DNA of 9,452 bases from an uncultured Sutterella sp. (lineage in GTDB: Bacteria > Pseudomonadota > Gammaproteobacteria > Burkholderiales > Burkholderiaceae_F): NCBI GenBank assembly GCA_900552545.1, contig USAL01000067.1:1-9452 (forward strand), written 5' to 3'. Shown here in pieces: positions 1 through 5,307 of the stretch. Position 1 is the stretch's first letter. Every line of letters starts with the position of its first letter. Below the pieces are notes generated by a model, which worked only from the letters and a program-made list of their open reading frames with translations, was not told the origin of the DNA and did not search any database. The translations under genes were made by a program, and so were the position numbers.

Positions 1-1042
1 TGTAGATCAGGGTCGGGTGGCCGATGGCGACGATGGCGTCAGCGCGAACCTTGCGGTTGCCTGTTTCCTGAATGAAGCGCTTGCCGGTGGCCGGATCGAT
101 CATGGGGCCGTAGCCGACGGCGGACTCCACGAAGAGCGGAGCAACGCCGAAGCCGTTTTCGTCGGGGCTGGTCCACGGGCCGAGCTGAATCCAGTCCATC
201 TGAATGGTGTTGGCGCCGATCATCTGAGCAGCCTGCAGGGCTTCGCCCGTGGCGCCCGGATGGTTGGTCGAGCCGAACTTTTCGTTCAGACGCGGATCGT
301 GGTTCATACGCATCTGAACGTTCTGGCTGAAGCCGCCGGCGGCAAGCAGAACACCCTTGGTCGCACGGTAGTAGGCGACCTTGCCGGAGTTTTCACGGCC
401 GAAGCGATAGTTCTCACGAACCTTCACGCCGAGCACGGCACCCTTGTCGTCAACAACGAGGTCGTCGACGATCGTGCGAAGCTGCACGGGCACGCCGTAT
501 TCCTGGCACTTCTTGTACATCGGGTTGATGAAGCCGGAACCGGAGTTGTTCGTCACAGCGTGGCTGCGGGGAACGGAATGACCGCCGTGGAAGGTCACGG
601 CCTTGAACTTGACGCCGACCTTCTTGAGCCATTCGTAGTTTTCAACGCAGTTGTCGGCGATGTGACGGGCAAGCTGCGGATGAGCCAGGCCGCCGCCGGC
701 CTTTATGATGTCCTTGAAGAGGAGATCGGGAGAATCCTTGATGCCGGCAGCCTTCTGCATGTCCGTGCCGGCAGCAGCAACGGCACCGCCGTTGATGATC
801 GAGTTGCCGCCGATGGACGGCATCTTGTCGATGACGAGCACGTTCTTGATGCCCTGTTCGTGCGCTTCAATAGCAGCGCCGAGGCCGGCAAAGCCCGTAC
901 CGACGATCAGGAAGTCGACCGTCTTGTCCCACTTTGCGGGGACGGGCACGGTTAGTGCCCTGGCGGGAACGGACCCCACGCCCGCGGCACCGGCGGCAGC
1001 CAGGGAGCCGAGGAAGCTGCGGCGAGAAAGTTGACTGGTCAT
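1..1042 (-). CDS. Tat-exported FAD-dependent fumarate/urocanate-reductase-type flavoprotein (5' part; C-terminus outside window)
   Basis: Seen: 347 residues run from an ATG at 1042 to the left edge. An AAGGAG ribosome-binding site lies at 1050-1055, 7 nt upstream. Residues 6-12 are SRRSFLG, a twin-arginine signal, followed by an Ala/Gly-rich stretch and a likely ARA cleavage site at 27-29. A GTGFAG dinucleotide fold (48-53) binds FAD. AAGGF (235-239) and TNHPGATGEA (259-268) are typical of the FAD_binding_2/flavocytochrome c family. Known: these periplasmic enzymes reduce C=C bonds of anaerobic electron acceptors (fumarate, urocanate and others) with electrons from c-type cytochromes. There is no CXXCH haem domain before the FAD domain, so a separate cytochrome partner is expected; none is visible here. 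By eye against Shewanella fumarate reductase Fcc3, the catalytic Arg402 (R330) and Glu378 (E306) are kept, but His365 and Arg381 are replaced by G288 and V309. The substrate is therefore probably not fumarate. The downstream His/Arg pair of the active site is outside the window. Confidence 0.9.
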   Translation of the reverse strand, partial: MTSQLSRRSFLGSLAAAGAAGVGSVPARALTVPVPAKWDKTVDFLIVGTGFAGLGAAIEAHEQGIKNVLVIDKMPSIGGNSIINGGAVAAAGTDMQKAAGIKDSPDLLFKDIIKAGGGLAHPQLARHIADNCVENYEWLKKVGVKFKAVTFHGGHSVPRSHAVTNNSGSGFINPMYKKCQEYGVPVQLRTIVDDLVVDDKGAVLGVKVRENYRFGRENSGKVAYYRATKGVLLAAGGFSQNVQMRMNHDPRLNEKFGSTNHPGATGEALQAAQMIGANTIQMDWIQLGPWTSPDENGFGVAPLFVESAVGYGPMIDPATGKRFIQETGNRKVRADAIVAIGHPTLIY

Positions 1043-1156
1043 ATTGCTTCTCCTTCCGTGAGGAATAAGTTTTATCTAGCGATGGCTGCGAGTTATGTCT
1101 TCTCGCATCGCCTTAAGCGAAGTTTATGACTAGTCCAAAAGGAGTAACACCCCATT

Positions 1157-1176
1157 AGAATTAATGAGAATTAAGG
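1157..1176. repeat. 10-bp direct repeat, AGAATTAATG/AGAATTAAGG
   Basis: Two tandem copies, 9 of 10 bases alike, are spaced exactly one helical turn apart. They lie in the AT-rich spacer 115-135 bases upstream of the flavoprotein start and just upstream of the possible microprotein ORF. A TATAAA (minus strand, 1178-1183) lies next to them but has no good -35 partner. Such a repeat could be an operator; this is inference only. Confidence 0.3.
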
Positions 1177-1186
1177 GTTTATACCT

Positions 1187-1264
1187 ATGATTTTCTTATG
1201 GTTATTACAGGCTGCAGTTTTTATTGCAGTCGTGATGGTTTTTGCAGTTGATGGAAATAAATGA
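1187..1264 (+). CDS. possible 25-residue single-pass membrane microprotein
   Basis: Seen: an ATG at 1187 opens 25 codons ending in TGA at 1262-1264. The product begins MIFLWLLQAA, continues with only Val, Ala, Phe, Ile and Met to residue 21, and ends DGNK. That is one ideal transmembrane helix with a short polar tail. An AAGGG at 1173-1177 sits 9 nt before the ATG. A TAGAAT at 1156-1161 resembles a -10 box but lacks a convincing -35. A hairpin starts four bases after the stop (1268-1301). The ORF lies on the strand opposite both neighbours. Known: many small respiratory and transport subunits (CydX, KdpF types) look like this, but I recognise no specific family. Odd: AT-rich DNA yields hydrophobic codons by chance, so this may be spurious. 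Confidence 0.33.
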   Translation: MIFLWLLQAAVFIAVVMVFAVDGNK

Positions 1265-1301
1265 AAAAAACGCACACCTTCCAAAAAGAAAGTGTGCGTT
1301 T
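1261..1301 (-). terminator. Rho-independent terminator of the porin gene
   Basis: A perfect 10-bp stem (1268-1277 with 1292-1301, AAACGCACAC/GTGTGCGTTT) encloses a 14-nt loop. On the minus strand it is followed by seven T residues (1264-1270, partly within the stem). It begins 30 bases after the porin stop codon. On the plus strand it is followed only by TTTAAATAT, so it is at best a weak terminator in that direction. An alternative small hairpin, CGTTTA-AATA-TAAACG (1297-1312), overlaps its proximal arm. Confidence 0.85.
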
Positions 1302-1330
1302 AAATATAAACGAGGAGTTTCTAAATTAGA

Positions 1331-2497
1331 TTAGAAACGGTGCACGATGCCGACGGACAATTCATAGCCGTAGGGCGTGGCTTCTTCCTTCGTCACGTTG
1401 TTTTCAACCTTTTCCTGGGTGAAGCCGGTCATGGCGTAGAGGTTGGTGCGCTTGGAGAGCGGATAGTCGTAGCCGAGAGCAACGTACCAACGGTTGAAGT
1501 CGACATCTTCCGTGTTGTCCATGTCGCGGTAGGCAACCTGGCCCTTGAGAGTGCCTTCGCCGATCGGGTAGTTCATGCCGAGGCTCAGGCCGTAGCCGCT
1601 CACGTAGCCGTAGGCCATCGTATTGGACCCAGCAGCGGAGACGTGGGCCACGCCGTCGAGCGTGACGCCAGCGCGAGCCGCGGCGTTGAGGTACTGATCG
1701 TCAAAGTACTGAACGAAGGCGAGCAGCTTGAGACCGTTGCTGAAGGAGTAGTTGCCGCCGAGGGTAACGGTGTAGCCGTTGTCGACCTCAGCCGGAGCGG
1801 TCTTGCTGTCGACGGAGCCGTACATCGTCATGTCGGCAACGAGGATGCCTTCGAGATTGCCGTTCTGATAGCGCACGGCCAGAGAAGCGTAGCGATCGGA
1901 TTCAGCCATGCTTTCTTCACCGTCCTTGGTGCCGTCCTTCTTGAGGGAGTACATGGCATAGCCAGTCAGGCCGGCGAACGTCGGGGTGACGTAGCTGATG
2001 GCATTGTCCACACGGGTCCAATCGGAAGCGGTGGCCTGACCAGAGCCGAAGGCGCTGGTGTAGTTGGCCCACAGCGGATCGATGGCGCGGAACAGGCCGT
2101 CGGCACCGAGCACGCTGCCGAACAGCGGCATGCGGCCGAAGGAGAGCTTGCCGTAGCTGGTGTGCAGATCGAGATGCGCTTCACGGTCGAAGATGCGGCC
2201 GGTGTTGCTGGCAGCGCCGAGAGCGCCCGTGTCGGAACGGAAGCCGGATTCAAGTACGAAGCCAACCTTCAGGTCGGAATTGATTTCTTCCGTGGCGCGG
2301 ATGCCCCAGCGGGAACCGAATTCCTTGCCTTCTTCCATGGAGAAGCTGTTCTGCGTTTCAGCGCCAGCATAGTCGCCATTGGAGCTGATGAAGGTCAGGC
2401 CGGGGTTGATCAAACCATAGAGTTGAATGTCAGTAGCGGAAGCAGCGCCGGCAGCGAATGCGCCGAGTACCGAGACCGCAATCAAGGACTTCTTCAT
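1331..2497 (-). CDS. Outer-membrane general porin (betaproteobacterial trimeric porin family)
   Basis: A 388-residue, 16-stranded-type beta-barrel porin that would allow passive diffusion of small hydrophilic solutes across the outer membrane. Seen: a Sec signal peptide begins MKKSLIAVSVLGAF with a probable cut after ASA (residues 19-21), so the mature protein starts TDIQLYG, like Burkholderia and Neisseria porins (Porin_4 family). Many alternating aromatic/polar strands follow, and the protein ends VGIVHRF; the terminal Phe is the BAM insertion signal. Start choice: the ATG at 2497 has GAGGAG at 2507-2512, 9 nt upstream, and opens directly into the signal peptide. A longer frame from 2560 would put 21 unlikely residues before it. 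It follows the regulator gene by 140 bases, has its own candidate promoter at 2542-2570, and ends before a strong terminator. The ribosome-binding site lies in a long inverted repeat (see 2500-2627). The substrate preference cannot be read from sequence. Confidence 0.93.
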   Translation of the reverse strand: MKKSLIAVSVLGAFAAGAASATDIQLYGLINPGLTFISSNGDYAGAETQNSFSMEEGKEFGSRWGIRATEEINSDLKVGFVLESGFRSDTGALGAASNTGRIFDREAHLDLHTSYGKLSFGRMPLFGSVLGADGLFRAIDPLWANYTSAFGSGQATASDWTRVDNAISYVTPTFAGLTGYAMYSLKKDGTKDGEESMAESDRYASLAVRYQNGNLEGILVADMTMYGSVDSKTAPAEVDNGYTVTLGGNYSFSNGLKLLAFVQYFDDQYLNAAARAGVTLDGVAHVSAAGSNTMAYGYVSGYGLSLGMNYPIGEGTLKGQVAYRDMDNTEDVDFNRWYVALGYDYPLSKRTNLYAMTGFTQEKVENNVTKEEATPYGYELSVGIVHRF

Positions 2498-2499
2498 TT

Positions 2500-2627
2500 G
2501 AAATTTCTCCTCTGGATAAAGAGTATTTGCCCTATCGCCTGAGTATAAGTAGCTAGACAAGGCCTAGAAACATTAATCGTACGGTGTAGGAGTTGGTAGA
2601 AACACCTAGCCCAGAAGGAGGAATTTC
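2500..2627 (-). promoter_or_regulatory. Inverted repeat pairing the porin ribosome-binding site with the regulator-porin spacer
   Basis: In a minus-strand transcript, GAAATTCCTCCTTCTGG (2627 to 2611) can pair with CCAGAGGAGAAATTTC (2515 to 2500). This gives 15 base pairs with one C-A mismatch and one bulged U, and covers the whole GAGGAG Shine-Dalgarno. The intervening loop is 95 nt. A transcript starting at the candidate porin promoter (-10 at 2542-2547) would lack the upstream arm and leave the site open. A transcript reading through from the regulator gene (stop at 2638) would contain both arms. The pairing is seen in the sequence; the regulatory role is inference. An alternative is a leftover inverted duplication of a ribosome-binding-site segment. 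Confidence 0.4.
2542..2570 (-). promoter_or_regulatory. candidate sigma-70 promoter of the porin gene
   Basis: TATACT (2542-2547) matches the -10 consensus at five of six bases. The -35 position 17 bases upstream reads TTTCTA, a weak match. Transcription would start near 2535, giving a leader of about 38 nt. A short GGTGT-14 nt-ACACC inverted repeat (2583-2606) lies upstream and could bind a regulator. Confidence 0.45.
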
Positions 2628-2637
2628 TAAGAGTGGA

Positions 2638-3480
2638 TTAATGAGCCGGAACATCACCGGAAAGGATATTCCGAAGCGGCTTGCGATAGAGCTCGCTTGA
2701 GCGTTCCTCGATGTTTCTGAGCCAGCGGTGAACGGGCAGCAGACACTCGAGCTTGATCAGCGCGGAGTCGCTTTGCTGAACGAAGTTGCCGGCCGACTTG
2801 AGGCTGCTCAGCGCACGTTCGAGTGCGGCAGGCGAACAGTTGACGACGTACTGCAGCGCTTCGCCGCGCAGCGGCGCGGGGATGCGGATCCAGGAGACGC
2901 CGTCGATCTCCTCTTCGTGCCCGAAGGCCACGACCCACGTAATGAAGTAGGCAAGGAGCCGGTCGACGACGCCTAAGGAGGCGTGAACGCCGAAGCCCAG
3001 GCGATCGGAGAGGTTGATGAGCTCAAACTCGCGCGCAACGAGCATCAGCATCTTGGGGTTCTTTTCACAGAGGCTGTAGAGAAGCGACTGCGGAATGCTG
3101 ATGACGACGCTCGGCACCAGTGCAAAGTAGCTGCCGATGCAGGGGCGATGGGTAAAGAAGTTCAGGTTGCCGCAGGCAAGGCGCCCCGGAATCGAAAAGG
3201 CGACGGCAGGACGCTGGATGCCGTGGATGGAACCAAAGCAGCGCGCCGTGATGCCCGACTTGATGAGCACCAGCTTGTCGACCTTGTCGTTTTGACGGCC
3301 GAGAACGGGATCGTGCGGAGCCAGTTCGGTCTCCACGCCCCAGCGCTCGATCAACGAGCGCAATTCCGGATGCAGCGGAGGAGCAAGCCAGGGATACGTG
3401 GGGATCGAGTAGCTGTCGTCGGTAAGACGATTCCTGAAGAGCTCAATTTCCTTGAGCCAGTTGGACGAATGCGGACGCAT
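2638..3480 (-). CDS. Crp/Fnr-family transcriptional regulator
   Basis: A 280-residue DNA-binding regulator, longer than typical Crp or Fnr (about 210-250) because of a roughly 50-residue N-terminal extension. Seen: an effector jelly-roll domain at about 55-130 (DKLVLIKSGITARCF, then AFSIPGRLACGNLNFF), a dimer-helix region at about 135-186, and a winged helix-turn-helix at about 204-245 (LRGEALQYVV, SPAALERALSSLKSAG). Known: this family senses cyclic nucleotides, O2, CO, NO or other ligands. Missing: the cAMP phosphate-binding signature (GE...RSA/RTA) is absent, and the six cysteines (81, 103, 114, 138, 215, 246) do not form Fnr's N-terminal iron-sulfur cluster pattern. The ligand is therefore unknown. 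The ATG at 3480 has AAAGG 6 nt upstream. It precedes the porin gene in the same direction with no terminator visible between them, so porin control is plausible. TTTTCAC words in its upstream region suggest autoregulation. Confidence 0.85.
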   Translation of the reverse strand: MRPHSSNWLKEIELFRNRLTDDSYSIPTYPWLAPPLHPELRSLIERWGVETELAPHDPVLGRQNDKVDKLVLIKSGITARCFGSIHGIQRPAVAFSIPGRLACGNLNFFTHRPCIGSYFALVPSVVISIPQSLLYSLCEKNPKMLMLVAREFELINLSDRLGFGVHASLGVVDRLLAYFITWVVAFGHEEEIDGVSWIRIPAPLRGEALQYVVNCSPAALERALSSLKSAGNFVQQSDSALIKLECLLPVHRWLRNIEERSSELYRKPLRNILSGDVPAH

Positions 3481-3773
3481 GCTGAACCTTTGGTGGAAAA
3501 AGTTTTCACAGGAAATCTGCTAGGACTTTCCTATGCATTCCCCTGCCTCCAACACGGCAGGAGACTCGTGCATTTTCACAAAAAATGTAAAGACTGGCAA
3601 CAATGATTTTTATAGTGAATACCGCGCAAACATAGTATCAATAGGGAAAATCCTTCATTTTCACGATTCAGCATTTTCGGGGTTCTCGCGCGGCTTCCAT
3701 CGCCTTGGTTCTCTATTGATTTTGTCATTCCCGGCGGGCTTGAATGTTGAGACGGACGGTAATTTTTAAAGCT

Positions 3774-3802
3774 TATATATAGCCTATAAATAAATCAATC
3801 AA
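3774..3802 (-). promoter_or_regulatory. candidate sigma-70 promoter reading toward the regulator gene
   Basis: TTGATT (3797-3802) is separated by exactly 17 bases from TATATA (3774-3779), each matching consensus at four positions, in a strongly AT-rich stretch. Transcription would start near 3767, leaving an untranslated leader of about 287 nt before the regulator ATG at 3480. Confidence 0.4.
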
Positions 3803-3845
3803 AGGGTGTGTGCGATGAATGGACGCGGTGGGAAAAATTGATCCG

Positions 3846-3868
3846 CGGGCTCGTCGACGAGGCTCCCG
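3846..3868. promoter_or_regulatory. bulged hairpin with a 12-bp perfect palindrome, CTCGTCGACGAG
   Basis: The palindrome at 3850-3861 is flanked by CGGG (3846-3849) and CCCG (3865-3868), so the arms extend to ten pairs with a three-base bulge. There is no T-run on either side, so it is not a typical terminator. It lies about 50 bases upstream of the candidate minus-strand promoter. It could be a dimer-binding operator; the role is unknown. Confidence 0.3.
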
Positions 3869-4040
3869 GAAAGACGCATCTGAAGGCGTGAAAGAGGACA
3901 TTCCGGGCGCGTAAAATTGAAGATTGATCGTCGTAAAAAACCGACGGTCAAAGTGCAGTCCGTCAGTGCCTCGACGTCAAAAAGCGCAGGATTTTCACAA
4001 ACCGGTGCATGAGCGGTTCCCCGCCCGCGTTTGAAAAAAC

Positions 4041-4073
4041 GGCGAAAAAAATGGCGAAAAAAAAGGCGAAGCG
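4041..4073. repeat. 12-bp tandem repeat, GGCGAAAAAAA(T/A)
   Basis: Two copies (4041-4052, 4053-4064) differ at one base, and a third partial copy (4065-4073) forms the distal arm of the pyrF terminator. In the pyrF transcript this produces successive U-tracts, each following CGCC. Confidence 0.6.
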
Positions 4074-4102
4074 TCCGAGAAAAAACCGGGGCTTCGCCTT
4101 TT
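4053..4102 (-). terminator. Rho-independent terminator of pyrF
   Basis: A perfect 12-bp stem (4061-4072 with 4091-4102, AAAAGGCGAAGC/GCTTCGCCTTTT) has an 18-nt loop. On the minus strand it is followed by an eight-base T-tract ending near 4057, and by a second T-tract 12 bases later. It starts 44 bases after the pyrF stop codon. On the plus strand only four T residues follow. Confidence 0.88.
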
Positions 4103-4145
4103 CACGCGCCGCAGCGCGGGCGCCGATGATTTGTGAGAAGGGGGA

Positions 4146-4973
4146 TTAACCCAACGCCTTCACCTTGGCCGCACGGATGGCGTCGCGTGTGGCGCGCGCC
4201 GCGTCGGCCGCGGCCTGGGCGAAATTCTCGTCTTTGCCGGCAAAGATGATCGCGCGGCTCGAGTTGATGATCATGCCGGCGCCTGCGGCGTCAAGGCCTG
4301 CGGCGACCGCGGCGTTGACGTCGCCGCCCTGCGCGCCGATGCCGGGCACGAGCAGCGGCAGGCTCGGGGCGAGCTTGCGCACGCGGGCGATTGCCGCGGG
4401 CTGCGCGGCGCCCACGACGAGACCGAGCTGGCGGGTGGTGCTCCAGGGGCCGGAGGCAAGGCGCGCAATGCGCTCGTAGATCATTTCGCCGTCGCAGACG
4501 AGCTCCTCGATGTCGGCGCCGCCCGGGTTCGAGGTGCGGCACAGAATGATCACACCCTTGTCCTGGTACTCGAGATAGGGCGTGATCGTGTCGTAGCCCA
4601 TGTAGGGCGAGACGGTCACGGCATCGGCCTTGTAGCGCACGAAGGCTTCCTTGGCGTACTGGCGGGCGGTCGAGCCGATGTCGCCGCGCTTGGCGTCAAG
4701 AATCACCGGGATGTCGGGGTGCTTTTCGTGGATGTAGGCGATCACGCGCTCGAGTGTCTTCTCCGCGCCCATGGCGGCGAAGTAGGCAATCTGCGGCTTG
4801 AAGGCGCAGACAAAGGGCGCCGTTGCGTCGACGATGGCGCGGCAGAACGCCCAGACGGGGTCCTCCTCGCCCTTCAAGTGCTCCGGAATGCGCGCGAAGT
4901 CAGGGTCCAGACCCACGCAGAGCATGGAGTCGACCGCACGGGTGCGGTCGGAGAGCTTGTCGGTAAAAAGCAT
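4146..4973 (-). CDS. pyrF: Orotidine 5'-phosphate decarboxylase, type 2
   Basis: It converts OMP to UMP and CO2, the last step of de novo pyrimidine synthesis, in the cytoplasm. Seen: 275 residues with the full family pattern. GLDPD (21-25) and FKPQ (58-61) contact the substrate. DAKRGDIGST (93-102) is the catalytic signature, with Lys96 as proton donor and Asp93/Asp98 beside it. TSNPGG lies at 147-152. PGIGAQGGD (210-218) and NSSR (237-240) form the phosphate-binding loop. The length is normal for the type 2 (about 270-residue) form. Start: the ATG at 4973 opens MLFTDKL, the usual N-terminus. An in-frame TTG at 4994 would add seven residues. Neither has a clear Shine-Dalgarno, which is unusual and suggests weak or unstructured-leader initiation. 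It is transcribed alone, with a strong terminator downstream, and diverges from the hydrolase gene. Confidence 0.96.
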   Translation of the reverse strand: MLFTDKLSDRTRAVDSMLCVGLDPDFARIPEHLKGEEDPVWAFCRAIVDATAPFVCAFKPQIAYFAAMGAEKTLERVIAYIHEKHPDIPVILDAKRGDIGSTARQYAKEAFVRYKADAVTVSPYMGYDTITPYLEYQDKGVIILCRTSNPGGADIEELVCDGEMIYERIARLASGPWSTTRQLGLVVGAAQPAAIARVRKLAPSLPLLVPGIGAQGGDVNAAVAAGLDAAGAGMIINSSRAIIFAGKDENFAQAAADAARATRDAIRAAKVKALG

Positions 4974-5307
4974 AGGAATCGGCTTGAATCTCAATGAAAA
5001 AAATGCGGACTGCGAGCACGCGCGGCCTGTGCGGAACGCGCACGCAGAGCCTTCATGGGGAGGAATTTTAAAGGAGAAGTGCGGGGCGCCCCTGTTTTTC
5101 GTTTGTTTCTCGATTGCCCCTCATTGTCTCCATGTCTCCATATTCCCCTGACGTACGCCTGAGGGACGATGCTCCCCCGGCTTGCCGTACGAGGCAGGAT
5201 TGCCGGCTGATCGTTGATAATATGCGCGGCCGACGGTGTCCAGGCGTGCGCATGAATGCGCGATGCCGGGCGCGGACTCAAATTTTTTGACCAAAAGGTG
5301 GATATCA
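4974..5307. other. Divergent spacer between pyrF and the alpha/beta hydrolase
   Basis: It must hold the starts of both transcripts, but no promoter is clear-cut. A TAAAAT (minus strand, 5065-5070) could be the pyrF -10 box, and GATAAT (plus strand, 5216-5221) the hydrolase -10 box; both lack a good -35. Also seen: an 8-bp tandem repeat TGTCTCCA (5125-5140) and a GGGGCGCCCC palindrome followed by TGTTTTT. No coding frame here is credible. Confidence 0.5.

Larger units (their letters stand above)
3481..4145. other. 665-base spacer between the regulator and pyrF; AT-rich, no convincing gene
   Basis: It holds a good minus-strand promoter (3774-3802) and, between that and the regulator, about 285 nt that may be a long leader or a small RNA. 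Two small hairpins lie close to the regulator start: 3511-3531 (GGAAA/TTTCC) and 3542-3561 (CCTGCC/GGCAGG, 8-nt loop). A second weak promoter, TTGATA with CACTAT 18 bases on, lies around 3612-3641 on the minus strand. TTTTCACA/G occurs at 3503, 3573, 3658, 3992 and 4099. A 12-bp perfect palindrome lies at 3850-3861, and the pyrF terminator at 4053-4102. The longest plus-strand frame (3533-3769) is not protein-like. Confidence 0.6.

Noticed and set aside
17..955. 312-codon plus-strand frame opposite the flavoprotein
   Set aside because: Antisense shadow of a well-supported Tat flavoprotein.
1340..2542. 400-codon frame on the plus strand opposite the porin
   Set aside because: Antisense shadow of a clear porin gene; the product has no family features and arises from biased codon use.
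2616..2641. Strong plus-strand Shine-Dalgarno (AAGGAGGA) in the regulator-porin spacer
   Set aside because: The only start codons at usable distance lead to immediate stops or to antisense of the regulator; it is better explained as one arm of the inverted repeat.
3533..3769. 78-codon plus-strand frame in the regulator-pyrF spacer
   Set aside because: No Shine-Dalgarno, no recognisable domain, mixed composition, and it runs across hairpins and promoter-like DNA.
3502..3999. DnaA-box-like ATTTTCACA/GTTTTCACA words suggesting a replication origin
   Set aside because: Each misses the first base of the consensus, and there is no dnaA, dnaN or gidA context; Crp-type half-sites fit the neighbour gene better.
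5085..5107. GGGGCGCCCC palindrome followed by TGTTTTT as a plus-strand terminator
   Set aside because: The stem can form only about three pairs around a minimal loop, and no plus-strand gene ends here.
5236..5307. Upstream GTG extension of the alpha/beta hydrolase
   Set aside because: It would bury the signal peptide behind 24 charged residues; the ATG at 5308 has a good ribosome-binding site.
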